Source of the DNA: Sphingobium wenxiniae
GTDB lineage: Bacteria; Pseudomonadota; Alphaproteobacteria; Sphingomonadales; Sphingomonadaceae
NCBI RefSeq assembly: GCF_007830065.1
Contig: NZ_VLKK01000014.1
Span: forward strand, 1 to 64,000
Direction of reading: 5' to 3'
Length of the DNA stretch: 64,000 nucleotides
Made by a program: the position numbers and the translations under genes. Below, piece after piece: positions 17,150 to 25,554 of the stretch. The notes under the pieces were generated by a model, which saw only the letters and a list, made by a program, of their open reading frames with translations, did not search any database and was not told the DNA's origin. The number at the start of each line of letters is the position of its first letter. Position 1 is the first letter of the stretch.

Positions 17150-17415
17150 TGCGCCAATGGCGCGCCTGGCCGCTGCTTGGTGCGAGCCTCGCATGGTCCG
17201 CGTGCGCCTCGGCGCAGGTCGCCTCGGCTTCGTCGCAGGCATCGTCGATGGCCACCAAAATGATCGCGGCGGGCATTGTCTTCGCGACCCTGGCGCTGGT
17301 CATCGCCGGCTACTTCTTCATGGCCGGACATGGCGACCGGCAGACGCTGGCGCTCTGGGCCGCGGGTTTCATCATCATCCTTGCAGCGCCGGCGATCGCC
17401 GCCCTGCTGACATGA
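17149..17415 (+). CDS. VirB2-like small membrane protein (third of three)
   Basis: An 88-residue protein with a signal-type N-terminus (WACASAQVA region after SLAWSA) and two hydrophobic helices separated by FFMAGHGDRQTLALW, a loop closely resembling the FFGHGNKALLG loop of the gene before it. The shared loop suggests a paralogue of the major pilin. It overlaps the preceding stop and is followed after 10 bp by virB3. Confidence 0.72.
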   Translation: MRQWRAWPLLGASLAWSACASAQVASASSQASSMATKMIAAGIVFATLALVIAGYFFMAGHGDRQTLALWAAGFIIILAAPAIAALLT

Positions 17416-17425
17416 GGAGGGAGTC

Positions 17426-17764
17426 GTGTCCGAACCCGTCTATCTGACCGAAGACCCGCTGTTCCTCGCCCTCACGCGCCCGACGCTGTGGCTGGGCGTG
17501 CCGGTCGAGGCGACGATGGCAATCGGCCTTGTCTCGGTTATGGTGCTGATGGTCTTCGGCAATCCGATCTGGGGGCTGGCGATCGGCGGCGCGCTATTGG
17601 GCGCGGCCCGCCTCATCGTGCGCAGCGACTACAACATGTTCCGCATCCTGTTCCTCTACGGGCGCACCAAGGCGGGCGCGCCCAACAAGCTGGTCTGGGG
17701 CGGATCGAGCTATTCGCCGCTGCCGGTGGTCGGGATCAAGCGCAAGACCTTTGCCGATGCTTAA
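17426..17764 (+). CDS. virB3: VirB3-like T4SS inner-membrane protein
   Basis: A 112-residue protein beginning with GTG, preceded by AGGAGGGAG. The N-terminal DPLFLALTRPTLWLGVP is the VirB3/TrbD signature, followed by a hydrophobic hairpin (about residues 27-62) and the VRSDYNMFRIL segment. VirB3 works with VirB4 and VirB6 at the base of the pilus machinery. Its end overlaps the virB4 start by 8 bp. Confidence 0.85.
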   Translation: MSEPVYLTEDPLFLALTRPTLWLGVPVEATMAIGLVSVMVLMVFGNPIWGLAIGGALLGAARLIVRSDYNMFRILFLYGRTKAGAPNKLVWGGSSYSPLPVVGIKRKTFADA

Positions 17765-20156
17765 GGCGCCGGTTCTCAAGGGCAAACTCGCCCGGAAACT
17801 CGAACGCGATCCGGCGAAATTCCTGCCCTACGCGCGCCACGTCAATGATCACATCATCGCGCTCGACAACGGCGAATATATGGCGGTCTTCGCGCTTGAC
17901 GGCATCGCCTTCGAGACCGCCGACATCGCGACGATCAACGACTGGCACGAAAAGCTGAACGGCGCCTGGCGCACCCTCGCCCACGAACGCCTCGCGGTGA
18001 TGGTCCATACCGTGCGCCGGATCGAGCGCGACTATCCCGACGGCACGTTCCGATCCGATTTCGCGCGCGATCTCGACGCTGCCTACCGCGCTCGCGTCCT
18101 CGCCAAACGCATGTTCGTCAACGAACATTTCCTCACCCTCATCTACCGGCCTGCCGTCGGCGTTGCCGACAAGGCGGCCTCGTCGGTGTTCTCGCTGTTC
18201 CGGCGCGATAGCGCCGAGGAAGCCGAGGACGATATTGTCCAGACCTTCAGCGATGTGCTGCGCGATGCCGAAAAGCTGTTCGGTCGGGTCAATGCGCGGC
18301 TGCTTCGGACCTATGAGCACAACGGCCTCCTCTTCAGCGCGCCGATGGAACTCCTCCAGCGGATCATGACCGCCGACCGTCGCCGGGTGCCGATCGTGCG
18401 CGGGCATCTCGGGCGCGCGATCTATTCCGACCGGATCATCTTCGGCGCGGAACTGTTCGAGATCAGGGAGCCGGGCGGATCGCGCTGCGGCGGCATCCTC
18501 GCGGTGCGCGAACATGCGGCCCGCTCCTTCCCGGGCCAGCTCAATGCGCTCCTCGAAGCCAATTTCGAATTCGTGCTCGCCCAGGGCTTCGCCTTCCTCG
18601 GCAAGCAGATGGGGATCGAGACCGCGCGGCGCAAACGCGCGCAGATGAGCGCCACCGACGATGCCGCCTTCAGCCAGCAGGCCGAACTCGAAGGGCTGAT
18701 GGATGATCTCCAGTCCAACCGCTCGGTCGCGGGCGAACATCATCTCGCGCTCGCGGTCTTCGGCGAGAGCCCGAAGATCCTTGCCGAACATATGAGCGTG
18801 GCGCGCGCCGCGCTTTCGGAAAGCGGGATCGTCGCCGCGCGCGAGGATCTGGCGCTGGAGGCCGCCTACTGGTCGATGCTGCCGGGCAATTTCGAGTGGC
18901 GCACCCGGCCCGCGACGATCAATTCGCGAAACTTTGCCGCATTGGCCCCGATGCACACCTATCCGGTCGGAAGCCGGGAGGGCAATCACTGGGGCGACGC
19001 AATTGCCCTCGTCAAGACGACTGCCAATTCACCGTTCTACTTCAACTTCCACTTCGGCGACGTTGGCCATACCCTGATTCTGGGACCGAGCGGCGCGGGC
19101 AAGACGGTCATCCAGAATTTCCTTTTGGCCGAGGCCGAAAAGACCGGCGCGCGCATGGCCTTCATCGACAAGGACCGGGGCGCGGAAATCTTCGTGCGCG
19201 CGGCGGGCGGCACCTACCTCACCTTGCGCAGCGGCGAGGTCTCGGGCTTCGCGCCCTTGAAGGCGCTCGAGGACACCCCGCGCAACAAGGAGTTTCTCGG
19301 CGCCTGGCTGCGCCAGCTCGTGACGCCAGAGAAGGGCGAACTGTCGCCCGTCGATCTCTACCAATTGTCACAAGCGCTGGAGGCGGTGTGGCGTCTGCCG
19401 CGCGAACTGCGCTCGCTTGCCGCGGTGCGCTCGCAGCTCGACCAGACCAGCATGGAAGGGATCGGCGCGCGGCTCGATCGCTGGACCCGCAGCGGCGAAT
19501 TCGGGTGGGTGTTCGACAACGAGGCCGACACGCTGGCGCTTGATGCCCGGCTGATGGGCTTCGACATGACCGATTTTCTCGAAAACGACGCGATCCGTCC
19601 GCCGCTGATGAGCTACCTCTTCCACCGGCTCGACGACATTATCGACGGCAAGCCTGCGATCATCGATATCGACGAATTCTGGAAGGCGCTCGGCGATCCC
19701 GCGTTCCGGGGCTTCGCGCGCGACGGGCTCAAGACCTACCGCAAGCGCAATGCGATGATGATGTTCGGTACCCAGTCGCCGGCCGATGCGCTCAAATCCG
19801 ACATTGCCGAGACGATCATCGAGCAATGCGCGACCAAGATCCTGCTGCCCAATCCCAACGCGCAGGCGCGCGACTATGTGGGCGGTCTCAACCTCACCGA
19901 GGCGGAATTCCGGCTGATCAAGATCGATCTGTCGCCGGAAAGCCGGCGCTTCCTGGTCAAGCAGGGCCACGATTCGGTGGTGGTAGAACTCGATTTGAAC
20001 GGAATGGACGACGAACTGGCGGTGCTGTCGGGCCGGCAGGGCACCGTCGCCCTGCTCGATGAACTGCGCGCCGAGCACGGCGATGATCCCGCCGACTGGC
20101 TACCGCACTTCAAACGGCGCTGGCGGAGCGCCGGGCGCAGCGAATGGGGAGAATGA
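17757..20156 (+). CDS. virB4: VirB4 conjugation ATPase
   Basis: A 799-residue VirB4/TrbE-family ATPase. The Walker A motif GPSGAGKT is near residue 442 and the Walker B region AIIDIDEFW near residue 632. An N-terminal CagE/TrbE/VirB domain precedes them. The ATG at 17757, overlapping virB3, is used instead of the TTG two codons upstream. It energises pilus biogenesis and substrate transfer at the inner membrane. Length is normal and no frameshift is seen. Confidence 0.93.
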   Translation: MLKAPVLKGKLARKLERDPAKFLPYARHVNDHIIALDNGEYMAVFALDGIAFETADIATINDWHEKLNGAWRTLAHERLAVMVHTVRRIERDYPDGTFRSDFARDLDAAYRARVLAKRMFVNEHFLTLIYRPAVGVADKAASSVFSLFRRDSAEEAEDDIVQTFSDVLRDAEKLFGRVNARLLRTYEHNGLLFSAPMELLQRIMTADRRRVPIVRGHLGRAIYSDRIIFGAELFEIREPGGSRCGGILAVREHAARSFPGQLNALLEANFEFVLAQGFAFLGKQMGIETARRKRAQMSATDDAAFSQQAELEGLMDDLQSNRSVAGEHHLALAVFGESPKILAEHMSVARAALSESGIVAAREDLALEAAYWSMLPGNFEWRTRPATINSRNFAALAPMHTYPVGSREGNHWGDAIALVKTTANSPFYFNFHFGDVGHTLILGPSGAGKTVIQNFLLAEAEKTGARMAFIDKDRGAEIFVRAAGGTYLTLRSGEVSGFAPLKALEDTPRNKEFLGAWLRQLVTPEKGELSPVDLYQLSQALEAVWRLPRELRSLAAVRSQLDQTSMEGIGARLDRWTRSGEFGWVFDNEADTLALDARLMGFDMTDFLENDAIRPPLMSYLFHRLDDIIDGKPAIIDIDEFWKALGDPAFRGFARDGLKTYRKRNAMMMFGTQSPADALKSDIAETIIEQCATKILLPNPNAQARDYVGGLNLTEAEFRLIKIDLSPESRRFLVKQGHDSVVVELDLNGMDDELAVLSGRQGTVALLDELRAEHGDDPADWLPHFKRRWRSAGRSEWGE

Positions 20157-20157
20157 T

Positions 20158-20871
20158 ATGAAGACGAGACTTATCGGCACTGCTCTGGCCGCGCTTGCTG
20201 CGCTCGCCATTCCGACCGCAGCTTCGGCGCAGATGGCGGTTGTCGACGTGCGCGCCATCGCGCAGGCACTCCAGACGGCACGCAACACGCTCCAGCAGCT
20301 CCAGGCCGCGCAGGACTTCTACGCCAAGGTCAATTCGGTCTCAAATATCCGCGATGTCTCGAACCTTCTCAACAATCCGCTGCTGCAGACCGTGGTGCCC
20401 GAGGGCATGCAGAATTCGGTGCAGCTGGTCTCGGCCGATCTCGCCACCCTGGGCGCGATCGGCAACCAGGCGAGAGGCTTGCTCGATGCCCGTGATTTTT
20501 CGCTCGGCGGCATGGACCAGGCGCTGGGGGCTACGCAATCGATCCTCACGAAAGCCGCCTCGACCAATGCCGCGCAGCAGGCCTACGGCGAATATCTGCT
20601 CGAAAGCAGCGATGCCTCATCGAAGGGGCTCACCCAGCTCGGCACGGCGCTTGGCACGGCCACGACGCTGCGCCAGTCGCAGGATATCGAGGCGCGCGCG
20701 ACGATCGAGGGGGCGCAGGTCAGCAACCGGATGCTGCAACTGATGGCGGCCGAACAGGCGGCGCGCGCCAGGGCGGCACTCGATGCGCAGGAAGCCTTCG
20801 CCGCCTCGCAACGGAAAACCCAACAAAACATCGACAGCGGCGCGCTCTGGCCCAGATGGGAAGGCCAGTGA
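20158..20871 (+). CDS. virB5: VirB5/TrbJ-like T4SS protein
   Basis: A 237-residue secreted protein with a clear signal peptide ending near SAAASAQ (about residue 24, IPTAASAQM). The mature part is helical and rich in Q, A and L (TARNTLQQLQAAQDFYAKV), as in TrbJ/VirB5 minor pilins. The C-terminus ends in the motif SGALWPRWEG, closely mirrored at the end of the next gene as GSMWPSWNG, which suggests the two proteins share an interaction motif. The ATG lies 1 bp after the virB4 stop. Confidence 0.8.
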   Translation: MKTRLIGTALAALAALAIPTAASAQMAVVDVRAIAQALQTARNTLQQLQAAQDFYAKVNSVSNIRDVSNLLNNPLLQTVVPEGMQNSVQLVSADLATLGAIGNQARGLLDARDFSLGGMDQALGATQSILTKAASTNAAQQAYGEYLLESSDASSKGLTQLGTALGTATTLRQSQDIEARATIEGAQVSNRMLQLMAAEQAARARAALDAQEAFAASQRKTQQNIDSGALWPRWEGQ

Positions 20872-21155
20872 TGGCCGCGCGGCGCGTCAGATTGGTCGCC
20901 GCCGTCGTGCTTGCCGCGTCCTGCCTAGTCGCCTGCCAGCAGGCAAAGTCAGTCGACTGGTACAAGGCGCACCGCGCCGAAGCCGAAGAGGTCGAGACCC
21001 GTTGCATGGCTAATGGTGCTGTCGGCGAGGACTGCGGCAATGCGGCCCTCGCGCTGAAAGCGCTACGCGCAGAGGATTTTGCACGGGCGCAGGCCGCCAC
21101 CCAGAAAAAGATCGAGGACGGGTCAATGTGGCCCAGCTGGAACGGGAAGCGATAG
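20871..21155 (+). CDS. eexN: EexN-family entry-exclusion lipoprotein
   Basis: A 94-residue lipoprotein: a basic N-terminus, a hydrophobic stretch and the lipobox LVAC at about residue 23. The mature part has CMANGAVGEDCGNA with two cysteines and the DWYKAHRAE segment characteristic of EexN-like proteins. Such proteins lower the uptake of identical conjugative elements by a cell that already has one. It sits between virB5 and virB6, the usual place for eex genes in VirB-type clusters. Its C-terminus resembles the VirB5 C-terminus. Confidence 0.75.
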   Translation: MAARRVRLVAAVVLAASCLVACQQAKSVDWYKAHRAEAEEVETRCMANGAVGEDCGNAALALKALRAEDFARAQAATQKKIEDGSMWPSWNGKR

Positions 21156-21158
21156 GCC

Positions 21159-22226
21159 GTGCTCGACCAGATCTATACCATGCTCGAAGGCTCGATAACC
21201 GGAACGCTGGCGGGCAAATACGCAGCCGTGCAAGGACTGGTCTCGGCGCCCTTGCAGACGGCCATGGCGATCAATCTGGTCATCGTCGGATTCGCGGTGA
21301 TGCGCGGCGCCTCGAACGAGCCCTTCGGCAATTATCTCGGGACCTGGCTCAAATGCTATCTCGTGATCCTCGCCGCGACCTCGAGCCTCGCGCCGCAGAT
21401 TGCCGCCGCGGCGCAAAGCGCGCCCGATCAGCTCGCCGCCGCGCTCGGCGGGGGCGCACTCAACGCCTCGTTCGATTCCTTTGTGCAGAACGCGGTCAAT
21501 CCGGCGCTCTCGCTCCACAACGCGATGCCGCCCTGGTTCGAGGGCAATTCGTGGATCCCGATCACCATTCCCAATCTCGCGACCGGGTTCATGGTGATCC
21601 TGATCCTCGTCATCGCCTATATCATCGCCGCGCTCGCCATGGTCATGGTGCTGTTCATCAAGTTCGGGCTGTTCGTGACGATCGCGACCATGCCGATATT
21701 CGTGGGCGCGCTGATCTTTCCTTCCTCCTCGGGCCTGTTCTTCTCCTGGCTCGGCGCGGTATTGAACTATGCGATCCAGACCGCCGCCGTCTCACTCGCG
21801 CTGGTGCTGGTGGTGGGTCTGGTCAATGCCATGCCTTCGGCACTGGCAGCGGGATCGGGCGGGGATACCTGGACCACGCTGATCGCCATGGTCGCCCAGC
21901 TTGTCGTCATCCTCGTCGGCGGCTTTCTCATCATGCAGGCACAGGCGATCGGCTCCTTTGCGGGCGGCGGCGGTTCGTCGGGCGCGGGCTTCCTTGCCGC
22001 GCTCTACCCCACGACCATGGCTCGCCAGATCATGACGCGCGCCAATCGCGCGCCGATTTCTCTAGCGCGCGGGGTGGGCAATGCCGCCGGTTGGTCGCTG
22101 GCGCGCCAGAGCGCCAACCGCGCCGCCTTTCTCGCCAGCGCCAGCGGCGGTGGAACTGGCGGTGGAGGCGGCAGCGGGGGCGGGCGCACCAGCATGGGCG
22201 GCGCATCGACCAGTCGGACAAGATAA
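21159..22226 (+). CDS. virB6: VirB6/TrbL polytopic membrane protein
   Basis: A 355-residue protein with at least five long hydrophobic segments between about residues 35 and 265 and a glycine/serine-rich C-terminal tail (about residues 320-350). This is the layout of VirB6/TrbL, the inner-membrane channel component of T4SS. The GTG start lies 3 bp after the eexN stop. The low-complexity tail, rich in GGG and SGG, is probably flexible and cytoplasmic or periplasmic. Confidence 0.85.
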   Translation: MLDQIYTMLEGSITGTLAGKYAAVQGLVSAPLQTAMAINLVIVGFAVMRGASNEPFGNYLGTWLKCYLVILAATSSLAPQIAAAAQSAPDQLAAALGGGALNASFDSFVQNAVNPALSLHNAMPPWFEGNSWIPITIPNLATGFMVILILVIAYIIAALAMVMVLFIKFGLFVTIATMPIFVGALIFPSSSGLFFSWLGAVLNYAIQTAAVSLALVLVVGLVNAMPSALAAGSGGDTWTTLIAMVAQLVVILVGGFLIMQAQAIGSFAGGGGSSGAGFLAALYPTTMARQIMTRANRAPISLARGVGNAAGWSLARQSANRAAFLASASGGGTGGGGGSGGGRTSMGGASTSRTR

Positions 22227-22239
22227 CGGGAGGCCGGGA

Positions 22240-22617
22240 GTGGCGAGTATTAGAGGGAGCGCGCCCCACGCGCGCCGATGGGCAGGACTGAGCCTGCTGG
22301 CAGGCGCGATGTTGACGATGACCGGCTGCGCGACCGACCGGCAGGCCGCGAAGGCGCCGCCCAAGGGCTGTTCGCGCGGCGCGGCGCGCCCCGCCAATCC
22401 CAATGGTTCGGTGCTGCTGAACGCTGCCGTTATCGGCACGGCCAATCCCGATGGCACGGTGCCGGAGGAGCGCAAAGTGATGCTGTTCGAAAGCGGCACG
22501 GGCAAAGCGAGCGGCAGCGACATGTCGGTGCCCGCGCTTGCCCCGGCGCCCGGCGCCAGGGCACGGCCGATCTCGCTGCGGAGCCAGCCCGGCGCGCCCG
22601 CCACCGGGAGCTGCTGA
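22240..22617 (+). CDS. virB7: VirB7-like conjugation lipoprotein
   Basis: A 125-residue lipoprotein starting at a GTG at 22240 with a good GGGAGGCCGGGAG ribosome-binding region. A lipobox, TMTGC, ends the hydrophobic stretch near residue 30. The rest is proline- and glycine-rich with no recognised domain. By position between virB6 and virB8 it fills the VirB7 role of anchoring VirB9 in the outer membrane, although it is longer than classical VirB7. The open frame continues far upstream without matching anything known, so the GTG start is favoured. Confidence 0.65.
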   Translation: MASIRGSAPHARRWAGLSLLAGAMLTMTGCATDRQAAKAPPKGCSRGAARPANPNGSVLLNAAVIGTANPDGTVPEERKVMLFESGTGKASGSDMSVPALAPAPGARARPISLRSQPGAPATGSC

Positions 22618-22619
22618 CC

Positions 22620-23309
22620 ATGGCGCTGGGGGTAAAGTCGAAGGACGATCTCAACAAATATTTCGCGGAAGCGAGGGCGTGGGATTTCGACCGCGCGCGC
22701 GAGGCGGCGCGCCAGAAACGGATCGCCTATATAATAGCTGGCTGCGGCGTCGCCTTCGGCATGGCCATGCTGGTCTGGCATATCGCCGCGCCGCTGACCT
22801 CGGTCGAGCCCTATGTGATCCGGGTCGACCGCGAAACCGGGGCGGTCGATGTGGTGACCAGGCTCAACCGCACCCGCGATGTCACCGTCGATGAAGCGGT
22901 GAACAAATATTTCCTCGCCGCCTATGTCCGCAGCCGCGAGGGCTGGAATCTCGCGGCCGCCCCGCAGATGACGCAAGCGGTCCTTTCGCTCTCCGCGCCG
23001 CAGGAGCAGGAAAAACTCGCCGCCGCCCGCCGCCCGCAGAACCCGGCGAGCCCCTATAACGTCTATCAGCAGGGCCAGGTGGTGACCGCGGCGATCCGCA
23101 ATATCGCCTTCATCAGCCCCAACGTCGCGCAGGTGCGTTTCGTCAAGACCGTCTCGCGGCCCGGCAACGCGCCCGATCAGGCAAACTACTGGCTGGCGAC
23201 GATCAATTTCAAATATGTCGAGCGGCCGACAAGCGAGGCCGGACGCCTCGACAACCCGCTGGGCTTTCAGGTCGAAAGCTACCGCGCCGACCCGGAGATC
23301 GGGCAATGA
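22620..23309 (+). CDS. virB8: VirB8 T4SS core protein
   Basis: A 229-residue bitopic protein: a short cytoplasmic N-terminus (KYFAEARAWDFDRAREAARQ), one membrane helix at about residues 36-58, and a periplasmic NTF2-like VirB8 domain (SVEPYVIRVDRETG, later NYWLATINFKYVE). It forms part of the inner-membrane/periplasmic bridge of the conjugation channel. The ATG at 22620 is 2 bp after the preceding stop; the upstream extension in the same frame is not VirB8-like. It overlaps virB9 by ATGA. Confidence 0.9.
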   Translation: MALGVKSKDDLNKYFAEARAWDFDRAREAARQKRIAYIIAGCGVAFGMAMLVWHIAAPLTSVEPYVIRVDRETGAVDVVTRLNRTRDVTVDEAVNKYFLAAYVRSREGWNLAAAPQMTQAVLSLSAPQEQEKLAAARRPQNPASPYNVYQQGQVVTAAIRNIAFISPNVAQVRFVKTVSRPGNAPDQANYWLATINFKYVERPTSEAGRLDNPLGFQVESYRADPEIGQ

Positions 23310-24172
23310 GCGCGCGGGGCACGCTCCGCCTAGCATGGGCCGCGATCGCCGTGCTCGCCGCCATGCCTGCCTTGGCGGAAACCACACCGCGCAGCGGCCC
23401 CGACGATTCGCGCATCCGCTATGTCGATTACAACAAGGATGAGGTCGTCAAGATCAACGGCGTGTTCCGCACCGCCTCGCAGATTGTGTTCGGACCCGGC
23501 GAGACGATTGCGAGCGTCGCGCTCGGCGATACGATCAGCTGGGAAGTGGCCCCTGCCGACAATGCCCTCTTCATCAAGCCGCGCGAGCGCGCGCCCGACA
23601 CCAATCTCATTGTCGTGACGCGCCAGGGCACGTTGACGCGGACCTATACTTTCGCGCTTTCAGCACGCAGCGGGGCGATCCGCAGCGGCAGCAATGCCCA
23701 GTTCGTCATCCGCTTCCGCTATCCGCAGGAAGAAGCACTGGCAAGCCGCCAGGCCGAACTCGACCGGATCCGGCTCCAGATGCTGCTGGTCGAGGCCGGC
23801 GGCGTCAAGCTGGCGCTTGAGGCCGGCGCGCTCGAGGGCAAGCGCAACCTCGACTATTCGGTTGCGGGGTCCGCCGACCTCGCCCCGTCGGAAGTGACCG
23901 ACAACGGCCAGTTCACGGTGCTGCGTTTTCCGCGCAACCAGCCCATCCCGGCGATCTTCACCGTGCTCCCCGATGGCAGCGAAGCGGTCGTGCCCTACGA
24001 TGTGCGCGGCGAATTCGTGGTCATCCATCGGGTGGCTAAGGAGTTCCGTCTGCGCCGCGGCAAGGCGATCGCCTGCATCTGGAACAATGCGCCCGCCGGC
24101 TACGGGCCGGACACCTCGTCGGGCACGTCCTCACCCGAGGTCGAGCGCCAGATTGAGGGAGGCAGGCCATGA
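23306..24172 (+). CDS. virB9: VirB9/TrbG outer-membrane core protein
   Basis: A 288-residue protein with a signal peptide ending at MPALAE (about residue 25). The VirB9/CagX pattern is clear: YNKDEVVKINGVFRTASQIVF near the mature N-terminus and the C-terminal domain with RPNQPIPAIF-like and DGSEAVVPYDVRGEFVVIHR segments. It forms the outer ring with VirB7 and VirB10. Overlaps both neighbours by ATGA. Confidence 0.9.
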   Translation: MSARGTLRLAWAAIAVLAAMPALAETTPRSGPDDSRIRYVDYNKDEVVKINGVFRTASQIVFGPGETIASVALGDTISWEVAPADNALFIKPRERAPDTNLIVVTRQGTLTRTYTFALSARSGAIRSGSNAQFVIRFRYPQEEALASRQAELDRIRLQMLLVEAGGVKLALEAGALEGKRNLDYSVAGSADLAPSEVTDNGQFTVLRFPRNQPIPAIFTVLPDGSEAVVPYDVRGEFVVIHRVAKEFRLRRGKAIACIWNNAPAGYGPDTSSGTSSPEVERQIEGGRP

Positions 24173-25524
24173 GCAGTCCGGACGAGGCATTGCCGCCCGC
24201 AGCAGGGTCAGAACAGGCACCAGCACCGGGCGAGGTCCGGCGCGGCCTGACTTACGATGATACCAGCATCGACCAGCGCACGCTTGACGATGCCAACAGC
24301 CTGCGCCCCGAAGTCGATCGCGGCGCGTTCAATCCGCGCGGGCGGCTGAAGGCGATGGGCAATGCCGGCATGCTGGGCGCGGTCGTGGTCGCGGCCTTCG
24401 CCGGCTTCCTCGTCTATTCGATGTCGACGCAGCCAGATGAGGCCAAGGAGAAGGTCGACAATTCGACATTCGCGCTGGCAAGCGACCAGGGGGACAGGCG
24501 CAAGGAACCTGCTGCCGCGATCGTCGTCGATCAGGGCAATTCGGGGGCCATGCGGCAGGTCGGAACCGACCCCTTCGGCAATCCGATCATGGCCGATGGG
24601 CCAGGCCAGGATTTGAGCCAGGGAACGAGCGTTCCGGCGATCGAGGGACGCGGCGGCGCAAGTCCAATCGAACAGCGCCTCGAACAGGAACGCCAGGCCC
24701 GCATAGCCGCGGCCGCGCGCGAACAGGCGCGGCAGGATGCGATGCGGCGCGCGCCGGTTATGGCTGTCTCACCCGGTGCGATCATGGCCGGGGGCAGCGC
24801 GGCCAATGGGTCGCCCGCCAATGCCGGACCCTTCAGCAATCTGCGGGTCGGACCCGATGGCCGGACCCCGGCGAGCGCCGATGGCGAGGGTAGCAGCGGC
24901 GGCACCCCGCTCGAGCGCCAGCTCGGCGGCATGGCGATCGGCAAGGTTGACGCGGGCAAGGTCGGCAACCGCAATTTCCTCGTGCTCGCCGGCGCGCAGA
25001 TCCCCTGCATCTTGCAGACCGCGATGGATTCGACCCAGCCTGGCCTTACGAGCTGCATCATCCCCGAGGATGTCTGGTCGACCAATGGCAATGTCATCCT
25101 GATGGAAAAGGGCACCCGCGTGCTCGGCGAATATCAGGGCGGCTTCTCGCGCGGCCAGAACCGGATCTTCGTGCTGTGGAACCGGGCGATCACCCCGTCG
25201 GGCATTTCGGTCGCGCTCTCCTCGCCCGCCGCCGACCAGCTCGGCCGCGCCGGCATGGGCGGCAAGGTCGATACCTTCTTCTGGGAGCGCTTCGGCGGCG
25301 CGCTGCTGCTCTCGATCGTCGGCGATGCCAGCACGGCGGCCACCAACAACCTCGCCGGTGTGACGCAAACGATCCAGGCGCCCAATACGGCAGCGCAGGG
25401 CGCCGTGCAGGACGGCATGGGGGTGAAGCCGCGCCTGCGTGCGGCCCAGGGCGGGGAAATGACCATCATGGTCGCGCGCGATGTCGATTTCAGCAGCGTC
25501 TATTCGCTGCGGCTAAAACCCTGA
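24169..25524 (+). CDS. virB10: VirB10/TrbI T4SS scaffold protein
   Basis: A 451-residue protein with a cytoplasmic N-terminus, one membrane helix near residues 65-85, a proline/glutamine-rich periplasmic linker, and a C-terminal TrbI/VirB10 beta-barrel domain (VLAGAQIPCILQTAMDSTQPG, VWSTNGNVILMEKGTRVLGEY). VirB10 spans the envelope and senses ATP energy from VirB4/VirB11. It is followed after 30 bp by virB11, the largest gap in this part of the operon. Confidence 0.92.
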   Translation: MSSPDEALPPAAGSEQAPAPGEVRRGLTYDDTSIDQRTLDDANSLRPEVDRGAFNPRGRLKAMGNAGMLGAVVVAAFAGFLVYSMSTQPDEAKEKVDNSTFALASDQGDRRKEPAAAIVVDQGNSGAMRQVGTDPFGNPIMADGPGQDLSQGTSVPAIEGRGGASPIEQRLEQERQARIAAAAREQARQDAMRRAPVMAVSPGAIMAGGSAANGSPANAGPFSNLRVGPDGRTPASADGEGSSGGTPLERQLGGMAIGKVDAGKVGNRNFLVLAGAQIPCILQTAMDSTQPGLTSCIIPEDVWSTNGNVILMEKGTRVLGEYQGGFSRGQNRIFVLWNRAITPSGISVALSSPAADQLGRAGMGGKVDTFFWERFGGALLLSIVGDASTAATNNLAGVTQTIQAPNTAAQGAVQDGMGVKPRLRAAQGGEMTIMVARDVDFSSVYSLRLKP

Positions 25525-25554
25525 TGCCCCGATGCCCGATGACATGAAGCGCTG

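Noticed and set aside
17736..18989. A 417-codon - strand open frame opposite virB4
   Set aside because: Antisense shadow of virB4 with no recognisable domain.
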